Below are positions 18,765 to 26,892 of a stretch of 64,000 bases of DNA, piece by piece. The notes under the pieces were generated by a model. That model saw nothing but the letters and a program-made list of their open reading frames with translations. It had not been told where the DNA came from and did not search any database. Source of the stretch: Streptomyces pyxinicus (GTDB lineage Bacteria > Actinomycetota > Actinomycetes > Streptomycetales > Streptomycetaceae). Where the stretch lies: contig NZ_JANUGP010000029.1 of assembly GCF_024753135.1 (NCBI RefSeq), positions 28,567 through 92,566 of the forward strand. Direction: 5' to 3'. Position numbers and translations under genes: made by a program. Within the stretch, counting starts at the first letter, position 1, and the number at the start of each line of letters is the position of its first letter.

Positions 18765-19412
18765 ATGGACTCCTTCTCGTCCCTGATCCGCACCGCGTCG
18801 CACGAGCAGCACGTGGAAGCGGAGACCTCGACGTTCATGAGCGATCTGCTGGGCGGCCGGCTCGGTGTGGACGCGTACGCGCGCTACACCGAGCAGTTGT
18901 GGTTCGTCTACGAAGCCCTGGAGAGCGCCACCGGGCACCTGGCCGGCGATCCGGTGGCCGGCCCCTTCGTCCAGCCGGAGCTGCTGCGGCTGCCGGCCCT
19001 GGAGCGGGACCTGGCGCATCTGCGCGGGCCCGACTGGCGGGCGGGGCTGACCGCCCTGCCGGCGACCCGGGCGTACGCGGACCGGGTGCGCGAGTGCGCC
19101 GAGGGCTGGCCCGGCGGCTATGTCGCCCACCACTACACCCGCTATCTCGGCGACCTGTCGGGCGGTCAGATCATCCGCGACCGGGCGGAGAAGACCTGGG
19201 GCTTCGCCAGGAAGGGCGACGGCGTCCGCTTCTACGTCTTCGAGGAGATCGGCAACCCGGCCGCCTTCAAGCGCGGATACCGGGAGCTGCTGGACGCGAT
19301 CGGCGTGGACGAGCTGGAGCAGCAGCGGATCGTCGGCGAGTGCAAGCGGGCGTTCGCGCTGAACACGGCCGTCTTCCGGGCGCTGGGCGAGGAGTTCCCG
19401 CTCACCGCCTGA
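18765..19412 (+). CDS. hmuO: Biliverdin-producing heme oxygenase
   Basis: 215 aa; the ATG at 18765 is chosen because AGAGGA lies 7 bases ahead, whereas the GTG at 18759 would have none. Opens the heme ring with O2 and electrons, releasing Fe2+, CO and biliverdin in the cytoplasm. The proximal heme ligand is His16 in QHVEAETSTFMSDLLGGRLG, closely matching HmuO of corynebacteria; the distal helix has HHYTRYLGDLSGGQ (~122-135) with the flexible glycines. Iron-box controlled. It works downstream of the HtaA/HmuTUV heme importer encoded 4-8 kb further on. Confidence 0.96.
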   Translation: MDSFSSLIRTASHEQHVEAETSTFMSDLLGGRLGVDAYARYTEQLWFVYEALESATGHLAGDPVAGPFVQPELLRLPALERDLAHLRGPDWRAGLTALPATRAYADRVRECAEGWPGGYVAHHYTRYLGDLSGGQIIRDRAEKTWGFARKGDGVRFYVFEEIGNPAAFKRGYRELLDAIGVDELEQQRIVGECKRAFALNTAVFRALGEEFPLTA

Positions 19413-19448
19413 GCCGAGCCGGCCGCCCGGTTCCGGGTGCCGGCACGA

Positions 19449-19489
19449 CCGGGCCCCCTCGGCGCGCGAGAGGCGCGGAGGGGGCCCGG
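19449..19489. terminator. Bidirectional terminator between hmuO and the small secreted protein
   Basis: 12-bp stem CCGGGCCCCCTC (19449-19460) with GAGGGGGCCCGG (19478-19489) and a 17-base loop, between two convergent genes. Confidence 0.75.
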
Positions 19490-19499
19490 ACCGGTCGGG

Positions 19500-19703
19500 T
19501 CAGCGCAGGTAGTCGCTGCAGTGGACGCCGCTCCAGGCCGCGTGGTTGACGGACGAGCTCAGCTCGCCGGCGTACGGGCTGCAGACGGGGTAGTCGTTGT
19601 TGTCGCCCATGTCGTCGTGGCCGGCGGCACTGGCGGTCGTCGCGCCGGTGGCGGCGAGTGCCGCGGCCAGCACGGTGGCGGCGAGGACGGAACGGATGCG
19701 CAT
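19500..19703 (-). CDS. Small secreted protein, function unknown
   Basis: 67 aa, ATG at 19703 with GGAG upstream. Residues 1-27 are a typical Sec signal peptide (MRIRSVLAATVLAAALAATG...ASA). The mature ~40-residue peptide is acidic at first (GHDDMGDNND) and holds two cysteines (CSPYAGELSSSVNHAAWSGVHC) that probably form a disulfide, plus His residues. No family recognised; the loop size recalls neither chaplins nor bacteriocins clearly. Its place inside the heme/iron island makes a metal- or heme-related role worth testing, but that is inference. Confidence 0.78.
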   Translation of the reverse strand: MRIRSVLAATVLAAALAATGATTASAAGHDDMGDNNDYPVCSPYAGELSSSVNHAAWSGVHCSDYLR

Positions 19704-19815
19704 GGTGCTCCTCTCGGGGAGGCAGAGTGGTCACGCCCAGAGGTAACCGCTCGCTCTCACACGCACACACGACTCCACCCGAACGGAGCCCGAAGGACCA
19801 CCCGCGCGCCGCCGT

Positions 19816-20499
19816 TCAGCGTTCGAGGCTGACCCGTCCGCCGATCTCGATCCAGCCGTGCGGCTGCGGGGCGGTGAGGAGCTGCGAGCCCCGGCCCTGC
19901 GTGATGTTCAGCGCCCGGCCGAGCAGGTCGGTGAGCAGCAGCGCGGCGGCACCGGTCGCCTCGTCCTCGTCGATGCCGTCGCCGCGTCCCGGGAAGGCGC
20001 GGGCGCGTACCCGTCCGGCCGCCTCGTCCTGCCACGCCCAGGCGTACAGCCTCCCCCAGACTTCGTCCGGGGGGACCCCCATCTCGCTTCGCTCCCCCGG
20101 CGGCGGCACCTTCAACGCGTCGACCTCGGCCGCGCTCGCGTACTGCCGCAGGGTGCGCGGCGGGGCCCACTGCGCGCGAGCCTCGATCCAGGTGAACTCG
20201 CCGTCCAGGCGCGTCCCGACGACCCCGGCGGGCGTGACCAGCTCGGGCACGTCGAGCAGCCAGGCGGTGCCGACGCAGGGGTGGCCGGCGAAGGGCAGCC
20301 GGGCGGCGGGCGTGTAGATGTCGATCACTCCGCGCTCGGGGTCGTCCACGAACACGGTCTCGCTGAAGCCGAGTTCGGCCGCCAGCCGCTGCCGGCCGGC
20401 CGGCTCGGGCAGCACCGAGCCCTCGCGGACGACGCCCAGCTCGTTGCCGTAGCCGCCGTCGGGTCCGCAGAAGACGCGGAGTACGTCGTAGTCAGTCAC
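19816..20499 (-). CDS. PhzF-family isomerase/epimerase-like protein
   Basis: 227 aa from the GTG at 20499 (MTDYDVLRVFCGPDGGYGNELGVV); a TTG at 20511 adds four residues. PhzF-fold signatures: RVFC..GNELGVV (equivalent of GNPAAV), GFSETVFVDDP, IDIYTPAARLPFAGHPCVGTAWLL and TGAAALLLTDLLGR with the final LTAPQPHGWIEIGGRVSLE. Shorter than the usual 260-300 aa. Most relatives are uncharacterised; PhzF itself isomerises a phenazine precursor. Residues around GERSEMGVPPDEVWGR derive from an in-frame palindromic repeat (see 20051-20098). Confidence 0.88.
   Translation of the reverse strand: MTDYDVLRVFCGPDGGYGNELGVVREGSVLPEPAGRQRLAAELGFSETVFVDDPERGVIDIYTPAARLPFAGHPCVGTAWLLDVPELVTPAGVVGTRLDGEFTWIEARAQWAPPRTLRQYASAAEVDALKVPPPGERSEMGVPPDEVWGRLYAWAWQDEAAGRVRARAFPGRGDGIDEDEATGAAALLLTDLLGRALNITQGRGSQLLTAPQPHGWIEIGGRVSLER
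20051..20098. repeat. 48-bp Streptomyces palindromic repeat inserted in frame in the PhzF gene
   Basis: The segment starts CTCCCCCAGACTTCGTCC, passes through GGGGGGACCCCC and ends CTTCGCTCCCCC. From memory, sequences of the form GGGAGCGAAGC...GGGGGTCCCCCC...GTCTGGGGGAG recur between genes in many Streptomyces genomes. Here it is exactly 48 bases, so it adds 16 residues without breaking the frame. Confidence 0.65.
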
Positions 20500-20532
20500 C
20501 GGTGCATTCAAACACCGCTCCCGGCGCGGGTG

Positions 20533-20560
20533 CCTCCCCGGCGGGAACACGCCGGGGAGG
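20533..20560 (-). terminator. Terminator downstream of the htaA genes
   Basis: 11-bp perfect stem CCTCCCCGGCG (20533-20543) and CGCCGGGGAGG (20550-20560), 6-base loop, just after the stop of the HtaA protein on the minus strand. Confidence 0.82.
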
Positions 20561-20569
20561 GGCGCGGGG

Positions 20570-22057
20570 TTACGCCTCCGCGTGCGCCGGACGGCGCCTG
20601 CGGACCGCGACGACCACGCCGGCGCCCGCCGCCACGGTGACCGCGGCCGCCGCGCCCAGGGCGCCGACGGGGGTGTCGGAGCCGGTGGCGGCCATGGTGC
20701 CGCCGACCACGCCACCGCCGCCGGTGGTGGAGCCGGTGCCGGTGGTGCCCGCGCCGGTCGTGCCCGCGCCGGTGCCGGTGGCCGTGGTCGTGGTCGTGCC
20801 GCCCGTGCCCGTCGGCAGGGTGGCGCCCTTCTTGACGGCCACGGAGAGGTTGACCGGGTCGAGGACGGTGCCCTTGGGGTAATAGCCGCTGAACGCCTTG
20901 GCGCCCGCGTCGGTGAGGGTGGCCGTCACGCCGTTCACGGTGATGACGTTCTTCTTGGCCGTCAGGTCGGTGGACTTGGCCTTGAGGTCGGCCAGCACCA
21001 CGTCCTGGGACTTCTTGCCGAGGCTGGTGACGTCGGCGGTCAGCTTGCCGGTACCCCGCTTCAGCGTGGCGTGCAGGTCGCTGAGGGTGAGGTCGAGGCC
21101 GTAGGTGCCGTTGGTCTCGTGGCCCTTGAAGTTCACCGCGCCCTTGACGGCGGCGGCGAGGCTGTCGGCCTTGGTGTCGTAGCTGCCGGTGGCGCCCGGG
21201 AAGGTGAAGGCGCCGTTGCCGGAGGCCTGCTTGGCGCCGCCCGAGGTGGAGATCTTGCCGTGGGCCACGCCGCCGACGACGTAGGTGCGGAAGGACTTCT
21301 TGACGCCCCAGCCGAGCGTGCCGTCGACTATCGAGCCCATGGTCGGGGCGGTCGAGGCGGTCGGGCTCGGGCTCTTCGAGGGGGACTTGGTCGGCTTGGC
21401 GGTCGCGGTCGCCGTCGGCTTGGCGGTGGCCGTCCCCGTGGGGGTCGGGGTGGCGGTCTTGGTGGGCGTCGGGTCCGGGGTCTGCTTCGGCGGAACCACC
21501 GACACCGGGTCGCCGGCCGCGCCCGCGTAGGAGGAGCTGCCGAGGAAGTCGCCGGCCTGGGTGGTCAGGGTGGTGCCCAGGTTCGTCATGTCCTGGCTGG
21601 TCGGCGCCGCGACCTTGGCGAGCGGCACGTCCTGCTGCTTGGCGCCGCCGTCGGCGACCAGGTCGGCGGTGAGGGCGCCGGTCGCGCTGTCGTACTGGAC
21701 GTCCGAGATCTCCCGCTTGAACCCGTGCAGTTTGGACTCGATGGTGAGGGTGCCCTGGAAGGCCAGGTGCACGGTGTGCTTGGCGCTGTCGTAGCTCCCC
21801 TTGCCGTCGGTGAAGGTGAAGGCGCCGTTGTTCGCGGCCTGCGAGGCGCCGCCGGTGGCGGTGAAGGTGCCCTGGGCGAAGCCGGTGACGTAGGAGCGGT
21901 ACGACTGCTTGATGCCCCAGGTCAGCTGGTAGCCGGTGAGCGGGATGTCGGCGGCCGAGGCGGTGGTGGCCGTCAGCGCGGTGAGGGCGCCGGAGCCGAG
22001 GGTGACCGCGACGGCGGCGGCTGCGAGGGCGAGGCGTCTGGGAGCAGTGGCGGGCAT
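20570..22057 (-). CDS. HtaA-domain heme-binding surface protein with two domains and C-terminal sorting-like signal
   Basis: 495 aa, ATG at 22057. Sec signal peptide (~1-36), HtaA domain 1 (~38-200, starting LTGYQLTWGIKQSYRSYVTG), a Thr/Pro/Lys-rich linker, HtaA domain 2 (~245-405, VDGTLGWGVKKSFRTYVVGG), a Thr/Gly-rich spacer, then MAATGSDT, a hydrophobic helix and a RRRRR tail. The last part resembles an LAxTG-type sortase signal, with M in place of L; if not processed, the helix anchors the protein. HtaA domains capture heme from host or environmental hemoproteins in corynebacteria through Tyr/His ligands. Second gene of an iron-box-controlled pair, 37 bp after its paralogue. Confidence 0.92.
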   Translation of the reverse strand: MPATAPRRLALAAAAVAVTLGSGALTALTATTASAADIPLTGYQLTWGIKQSYRSYVTGFAQGTFTATGGASQAANNGAFTFTDGKGSYDSAKHTVHLAFQGTLTIESKLHGFKREISDVQYDSATGALTADLVADGGAKQQDVPLAKVAAPTSQDMTNLGTTLTTQAGDFLGSSSYAGAAGDPVSVVPPKQTPDPTPTKTATPTPTGTATAKPTATATAKPTKSPSKSPSPTASTAPTMGSIVDGTLGWGVKKSFRTYVVGGVAHGKISTSGGAKQASGNGAFTFPGATGSYDTKADSLAAAVKGAVNFKGHETNGTYGLDLTLSDLHATLKRGTGKLTADVTSLGKKSQDVVLADLKAKSTDLTAKKNVITVNGVTATLTDAGAKAFSGYYPKGTVLDPVNLSVAVKKGATLPTGTGGTTTTTATGTGAGTTGAGTTGTGSTTGGGGVVGGTMAATGSDTPVGALGAAAAVTVAAGAGVVVAVRRRRPAHAEA

Positions 22058-22094
22058 GGGTGGTCCGTCTCCTTGGGTCGGTTCGGGGGTGTGG

Positions 22095-23489
22095 TCAGCC
22101 CTGGCCGGCGGCCTTGCGGGCGCGGTGCCGGCGCAGGGCGTAGGTGCCGCCCGCGGCGAGCAGCAGCACGCCGGCCGCGGTGAGGGCGAGGGGCAGGACG
22201 GGGGGGCCGTCGTCGTGGGTGCCGTCGTCGGCCTTGGTGGTGGCCGCCGCCGGGGTGGGCGCGGGCGACGGTGTGGGGTCGGCGGCGCTGCCCGGGTCGG
22301 GCAGCACGGGCAGCCGGGCGTCGTCGGTGAGGGTGACGGCGAGGGACACGGGGTCCATCGCGGTGCCGGGCCGGTACATCCCGCCGAAGGCCTTGGCGCC
22401 CTCGGCGGTGAGCCTGGCGGGGGCCTCGGTGAGCTTGGCGAGGCCCTTCTCGGCGGTGAAGTCCTTGGCGGTGAAGGTGACCAGCGGGACCTTCCGCGTG
22501 GTGGTCCCGGCGCTGGTGACGTCGGCGTACAGGGTGCCCTCGCCGTCGTGGACGGTGGCGGCGACCCTGCCGAACTCCAGGTCGAGGCCGTGCTTGCCGG
22601 TGAAGCGGAGCGTGCCGCGGAAGTGTGCGGTCAACTCGCCCTTGGCATAGGTGCCTTCGCCCGCGGGGAAGCGGAAGAGGGCGCCGCCGTCGCGGGCTCC
22701 GTCGGCGAGGGTCCACCTGCCGTGCGCGATGTCGCCGGTGACGTACTCGCGGAAGGTGCGGCGCACCCCCCAGTCGACGGCGCCGTCCACGAGCGCGCCG
22801 GGCTTCTGGGACCGCTTCTCCTTGTGTCCGGCGGACGTGGAGGGCTTGGGCGAGGTCGCGGTGGCGGCCGGGCGGACGTCGGCGGCGAGGGTCACCGGGT
22901 CCAGGGCGGTGCCAGCGGTGTAGTAGCCGGCGAAGGACGTGGCGCCCTGCGCGGTGAGCGTGGCGGGCACATTGGCCAGGGCGACGGAACTGCCGCCGCC
23001 GCGCATGTCGATGCCGCGCAGGGAGAGGGAGGCGAAGGGCACCTGCGCGGACGTCGTGACCGTCCCGGTGCCCTTCGCCTTGCTGGTGACGTCCAGGTAG
23101 AGCGTGCCGGAGCCGCCGGAGATCCGGACCGTGGGGCGGCTGAGGGTGAGGTCGAGCTGGTAGGAGCCGCCGCCGGTGCGGTGGCCGACGAAGTGCACGC
23201 CGCCGGCGAAGGAGGCGTGGAACGCCCCGGTGTCGCCGTCGTACGAGCCGGTCGCCGACGGGAAGCGGAACTGGCTGCTGCCCACGGTGGCCGCGCCGCC
23301 GGTGAGGGAGTAACTCCCCTTGGCGATGGGCCCGGTGACGTAGCTCTGGAACGAGGACTTCACGCCCCAGTCGAGCCGTCCTCCCTGCACGGTGCGGCTC
23401 GCGGCCTGCGCCGGACCGGCCGGGAGCAGCAGGGCCCCCAGGACGGTGGCGCACACCGCGGTGACCAGGGCACGAAGGCGCGCGGGCAT
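22095..23489 (-). CDS. HtaA-domain heme-binding protein, membrane-anchored paralogue
   Basis: 464 aa, ATG at 23489 with GGAGGACC upstream. Signal peptide (~1-29, ending PAQAA), HtaA domain 1 (~35-205, GRLDWGVKSSFQSYVTG), charged linker, HtaA domain 2 (~235-385, VDGAVDWGVRRTFREYVTG), Pro/Thr-rich stalk, one C-terminal TM (PLALTAAGVLLLAAGGTYAL) and a basic tail. Unlike its neighbour it has no TG sorting motif, so it probably stays in the membrane and could pass heme from the wall-attached HtaA to HmuT. Its promoter shares the iron box at 23525 with divergent hmuT. Confidence 0.93.
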   Translation of the reverse strand: MPARLRALVTAVCATVLGALLLPAGPAQAASRTVQGGRLDWGVKSSFQSYVTGPIAKGSYSLTGGAATVGSSQFRFPSATGSYDGDTGAFHASFAGGVHFVGHRTGGGSYQLDLTLSRPTVRISGGSGTLYLDVTSKAKGTGTVTTSAQVPFASLSLRGIDMRGGGSSVALANVPATLTAQGATSFAGYYTAGTALDPVTLAADVRPAATATSPKPSTSAGHKEKRSQKPGALVDGAVDWGVRRTFREYVTGDIAHGRWTLADGARDGGALFRFPAGEGTYAKGELTAHFRGTLRFTGKHGLDLEFGRVAATVHDGEGTLYADVTSAGTTTRKVPLVTFTAKDFTAEKGLAKLTEAPARLTAEGAKAFGGMYRPGTAMDPVSLAVTLTDDARLPVLPDPGSAADPTPSPAPTPAAATTKADDGTHDDGPPVLPLALTAAGVLLLAAGGTYALRRHRARKAAGQG

Positions 23490-23524
23490 GGAGGGTCCTC
23501 CGGGAACGACAGCGGGTAGCAGGT

Positions 23525-23543
23525 TTAGGTAAGGCTAACCTAA
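23525..23543. promoter_or_regulatory. Iron box between htaA and hmuT
   Basis: TTAGGTAAGGCTAACCTAA matches the DmdR/IdeR consensus at 18 of 19 positions. It lies in the 103-bp divergent region, so one operator can silence both the htaA pair and hmuTUV when iron is plentiful. Confidence 0.93.
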
Positions 23544-23592
23544 ACTCTATCCGGCAGAAGCGGAAGCCGATCGAAGGGAACGGGACGAGACC

Positions 23593-24597
23593 GTGAGACG
23601 GTTGCGCACACAACTGGCGGGGACACTCGTCTCCTTGGTGGTCCTCGCGGTGGGCGCCACCGGCTGCGGCCACTCCACCGGGGCCGCGGCCCCGGCCCGG
23701 ACGGCGGCCACGGCCGACCGCGTGGAGCCGCTGAAGGACACCCCGACGCCCCGGCTGCCGGTCACCGTCGACTCGGCCGACGGCCGTGAGGTGACCGTGC
23801 GCCAGGCGCGGCGGATCGTGCCGCTGTCCGGCAGTCTCAGCGAGATCGTGTTCACGCTGGGGCTCGGCGAGCGGGTCGTCGCCCGGGACATCACCGCCAC
23901 CTTCCCGCAGGCGGCGAAGCTCCCGGTCGTCACCCGCAACCACGACGTCTCCGCCGAGAGCGTGCTGTCCCTCAAGCCCGACCTGGTGCTCGCCGAGACC
24001 ACCTCCGGACCGGCGGAGGCCATCGGGCAGATCCGCGCGGCCGGTGTGCCGGTGCTGGTCATCGACCCGGCCAAGGGCCTGTCGGACGTCGGCCCGCGCA
24101 TCGGGGCCGTGGCCCGCGCGCTCGGCGTCCCGGCGGCGGGCGAGGAGCTGACCCGGCGTTCGGAGCAGCGCATCGCCGCCGTGCGCAAGACCGTGCCGGC
24201 GCACAAGGACAAGCCCCGGGTGGCGTTCCTGTACCTGCGCGGCTCGGCCTCCGTCTACCTCATCGGCGGCACGGGCTCGGGCGCGACCTCGCTGCTGGAG
24301 GCCGCCGGGGCGGTGGACGCGGGCGCCGCGTCCGGGCTGTCCAAGGACTTCACCGCCATCACCACCGAAGCCCTCGCGAAGGCCGCGCCGGACGCGATCC
24401 TCGTCATGACCAAGGGGCTGGAATCCGTGGGCGGGATCGACGGGCTGGTGAAGATCCCGGGCGTCGCCGAGACCCCGGCGGGCATGCACCGCAGGGTCGT
24501 GTCCGTCGAGGACGGCGTGCTGCTGAACTACGGGCCGCGCACCGACCGGGTACTGGCGACCGTGGTGCGCCAGCTCTACGGGGGCGGGGACAGGTGA
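23593..24597 (+). CDS. hmuT: Heme ABC transporter substrate-binding lipoprotein
   Basis: 334 aa, GTG at 23593. Lipobox VGATGC with Cys25 as the lipidation site. PeripBP_2-type fold: RIVPLSGSLSEIVFTLGLGERVVARD (strand/helix 1), LKPDLVLAETTS, VLVIDP, a long connecting helix, GGTGSGATSLLEAAGA and VVSVEDGVLLNYGPRTDRVL. Receives heme from the HtaA proteins at the outer membrane face and delivers it to HmuUV. GTGA overlap with the permease start. Confidence 0.94.
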   Translation: MRRLRTQLAGTLVSLVVLAVGATGCGHSTGAAAPARTAATADRVEPLKDTPTPRLPVTVDSADGREVTVRQARRIVPLSGSLSEIVFTLGLGERVVARDITATFPQAAKLPVVTRNHDVSAESVLSLKPDLVLAETTSGPAEAIGQIRAAGVPVLVIDPAKGLSDVGPRIGAVARALGVPAAGEELTRRSEQRIAAVRKTVPAHKDKPRVAFLYLRGSASVYLIGGTGSGATSLLEAAGAVDAGAASGLSKDFTAITTEALAKAAPDAILVMTKGLESVGGIDGLVKIPGVAETPAGMHRRVVSVEDGVLLNYGPRTDRVLATVVRQLYGGGDR

Positions 24598-25676
24598 CCG
24601 TGCTCGACAAGGCCGCCGAGCGGACGGCCGCCGCCCCGCTCCGGGCCCGGCGCTCCACCGGATGGCTGCTCACGGTGGGCCTGGTGGCCGCCCTGCTGGT
24701 GCTGGTGCCGGTGGCCGCCGGCCTCGGCGCCTATCCGATCCCGGTCGCCGACGTCGTCGGCTCGGTGCTGCACCGGGCGCACCTGGGCGGCTCCGCGCTG
24801 GACCGGGTGCCCGAGTCGGTGCTGTGGAACGTCCGGTTCCCCCGGATCGTGCTGGCGCTGCTGGTCGGCGCCTCACTCGGCTGCGCGGGGGCCCTGATGC
24901 AGGGCGTGTTCGGCAATCCGCTCGCCGAACCCGGCGTCATCGGCGTCTCCTCGGGGGCGGCGGTCGGCGCGGTCGCCGCGATCGCGTTCGGCCTCGACTT
25001 CCTCGGCATGTGGACGGTGCCGGTCCTCGCGTTCCTGGCCGGGCTCGGCACGGTGCTGCTCGTGTACGCCATGTCCCGCTCGGGAGGCCGTACCGAGGTG
25101 GTGACGCTGATCCTCACCGGGATCGCGGTGAACGCCTTCGGGGGCGCGCTGATCGGCCTCTTCCTGTTCTTCGCGGACACCGCGGCCGTCAGCCAGATCA
25201 CCTTCTGGCAGCTCGGCTCGCTGTCCCAGGCGACCTGGTCCAAGGTGCTCGCGGTGCTGCCGTGGGCGGTCGGGGGGCTGGCGCTCGCCCCGCTGTACTC
25301 CCGGCGCCTCGACCTGCTGGCCCTCGGCGAACGGCCCGCCCGGCACCTGGGCGTGGACGTGGAGCGGCTGCGGCTCACCCTGGTGCTGGTGATCGCGCTG
25401 CTGACGGCGGCGGCGGTCAGCGTCGCCGGGATCATCGGCTTCGTCGGACTGGTCGTGCCGCATCTGCTGCGGATGGCGGCGGGTCCCGGGCATCGCTTCC
25501 TGGTGCCGGGCAGCGCCCTGCTCGGCGCGCTGGTGCTGCTCGGCGCCGACCTGGCCGCGCGGACGGCCGCCGCGCCGGCCGAGCTGCCGCTGGGCGTGCT
25601 GACCTCGCTGCTCGGCAGCCCGTTCTTCTTCCTGCTGCTGCGCAGGACCCGCCGCCGACAAGGGGGGTGGGCATGA
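24594..25676 (+). CDS. hmuU: Heme ABC transporter permease (FecCD family)
   Basis: 360 aa, GTG at 24594 inside a 4-base overlap with hmuT. About 9-10 TM helices. FecCD motifs: WNVRFPRIVLALLVGASLGCAGALMQGVFGNPLAEPGVIGVSSGAAVGAV, and VAGIIGFVGLVVPHLLRMAAGPGHR near the C-terminus, where the ATPase docks. Homodimer expected with HmuV. ATGA overlap with hmuV. Confidence 0.95.
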   Translation: MTVLDKAAERTAAAPLRARRSTGWLLTVGLVAALLVLVPVAAGLGAYPIPVADVVGSVLHRAHLGGSALDRVPESVLWNVRFPRIVLALLVGASLGCAGALMQGVFGNPLAEPGVIGVSSGAAVGAVAAIAFGLDFLGMWTVPVLAFLAGLGTVLLVYAMSRSGGRTEVVTLILTGIAVNAFGGALIGLFLFFADTAAVSQITFWQLGSLSQATWSKVLAVLPWAVGGLALAPLYSRRLDLLALGERPARHLGVDVERLRLTLVLVIALLTAAAVSVAGIIGFVGLVVPHLLRMAAGPGHRFLVPGSALLGALVLLGADLAARTAAAPAELPLGVLTSLLGSPFFFLLLRRTRRRQGGWA

Positions 25677-26512
25677 GCGTCGTCCCGAACGTCCGGGGGC
25701 TGCTGCGGTCCCGTCCGCTGCCGCCCGCCCGGCCGGCCCCGGGCGAGCTGCTGGCCGAGGCCGAGGACCTGCACGTACGGCTCGGCGCCGAGCCGGTGCT
25801 CGGCGGGGTCGGGGTGCGGGTGCGGGCCGGTGAGGTGCTCGCGCTCGTCGGGCCCAACGGCGCCGGCAAGTCGACCCTGCTCGGCGCCCTCGCGGCGGAC
25901 GTCCCGGCCGCCGAGGGTGTCGTACGGCTGCACGGACGGCCGGTCTCCGGGTGGACGCCGGCCGAACTCGCGCTGCGCCGGGCGGTGTTGCCGCAGTCGG
26001 CGGAACTGGCCTTCCCGTTCACCGTCGAGGAGGTCGTCCGGATGGGCCGGGCGCCGCACGCGGCCCCGCCCGCCAAGGACGACCTCGCCGTCGCGGAGGC
26101 GATGGCGGCGACCGAGGTCACCGGCTTCGCCGGGCGGCCGTTCTCGGCGCTCAGCGGCGGCGAGCGGGCCCGGGTCGCGCTCGCCCGGGTCCTGGCCCAG
26201 CGCGCGCCCCTGCTGCTGCTCGACGAGCCGACCGCCGCCCTCGACCTCAGACACCAGGAGGCCGTCCTGCGGCTGTGCCGGGAGCGGGCGCGGGCCGGGG
26301 ACGCCGTCGTGGTCGTCCTGCACGACCTCGCCCTCGCCGCCGCCTACGCCCACCGCGTCACCGTCCTCCACGCCGGCCGCGTCGCGGCCGACGGCCCACC
26401 GGCCGAGGTCTTCACCGAGACCCTGCTGTCGCGCGTGTACGAGCACCCGGTCGAGGTGTACGACCACCCGCGCACCGGAGCACTCGTGGTGGGGCCGAGG
26501 CGCCTGCCCTGA
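25673..26512 (+). CDS. hmuV: Heme ABC transporter ATP-binding protein
   Basis: 279 aa, ATG at 25673 overlapping the hmuU stop. Walker A GPNGAGKST (~60-68), Q-loop LPQSAELAFPFTVEEVV, signature ALSGGERARVALARVLA, Walker B LLLLDEPTAALD, H-loop VLHDLALA. Energises heme import through HmuU. The last ~232 bases are duplicated, in mutated form, directly downstream (26548-26733). Confidence 0.95.
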   Translation: MSVVPNVRGLLRSRPLPPARPAPGELLAEAEDLHVRLGAEPVLGGVGVRVRAGEVLALVGPNGAGKSTLLGALAADVPAAEGVVRLHGRPVSGWTPAELALRRAVLPQSAELAFPFTVEEVVRMGRAPHAAPPAKDDLAVAEAMAATEVTGFAGRPFSALSGGERARVALARVLAQRAPLLLLDEPTAALDLRHQEAVLRLCRERARAGDAVVVVLHDLALAAAYAHRVTVLHAGRVAADGPPAEVFTETLLSRVYEHPVEVYDHPRTGALVVGPRRLP

Positions 26513-26547
26513 TATCGACCACCAGCGCACGGCCCCCCGGTCGCGCC

Positions 26548-26733
26548 GGAACGGGCGCGGGCCGGGGACGCCGTCGTGGTCGTCCTGCACGACCTGGCCC
26601 TCGCCGCCGCCGACGCCCACCGGCCGACTTATTCACCGAGACCCTCCTCTCGAAGGTCTACGAGCACCCGGTCGAGGTGTACGACCACCCGCGCACCGGC
26701 GCACTCGTCGTAGGTCCCAGGCGGCTGCCTTGA
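26548..26733 (+). pseudogene. Truncated tandem duplicate of the hmuV 3' end
   Basis: This 186-bp segment matches hmuV 26281-26512 base for base over long runs (both contain GCCGGGGACGCCGTCGTGG and GAGCACCCGGTCGAGGTG) and ends in the same VYDHPRTGALVVGPRRLP-stop. It lacks 46 bases: the deletion falls exactly between two GCCCACCG direct repeats present in the parent at 26348 and 26394, which indicates slippage. The loss shifts the frame, and the copy has no start codon, so it is dead sequence. About a dozen point differences remain, so it is not brand new. Confidence 0.88.
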
Positions 26734-26835
26734 CCGGTGCTTTGCCGGGCCGTGGCGGCTGCTTTGGGGGGCCGCAATCAAGCCGTGTCCGGGGGCGCCG
26801 CGTGAGAGCTGAATCACGACTCAGGGGGGTTTGGG

Positions 26836-26872
26836 TTAGGTATGGCTCAGGTAAGTTAGGGCAGCCTCACCA
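26836..26872 (+). promoter_or_regulatory. Two overlapping weak iron boxes upstream of efeO
   Basis: TTAGGTATGGCTCAGGTAA (26836-26854) matches TTAGGTTAGGCTCACCTAA at 15 of 19; a second, TTAGGGCAGCCTCACC (26856-26871), keeps TTAGG...CCTCACC. They end 21 bp before the efeO ATG. Weaker matches than the hmu sites predict looser DmdR1 control. Confidence 0.7.
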
Positions 26873-26892
26873 GTTCAGAACCTGGAGCCTGC

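Noticed and set aside
26548..26733. A second functional hmuV
   Set aside because: No start, no Walker A or signature motif, and an internal 46-bp frameshifting deletion.
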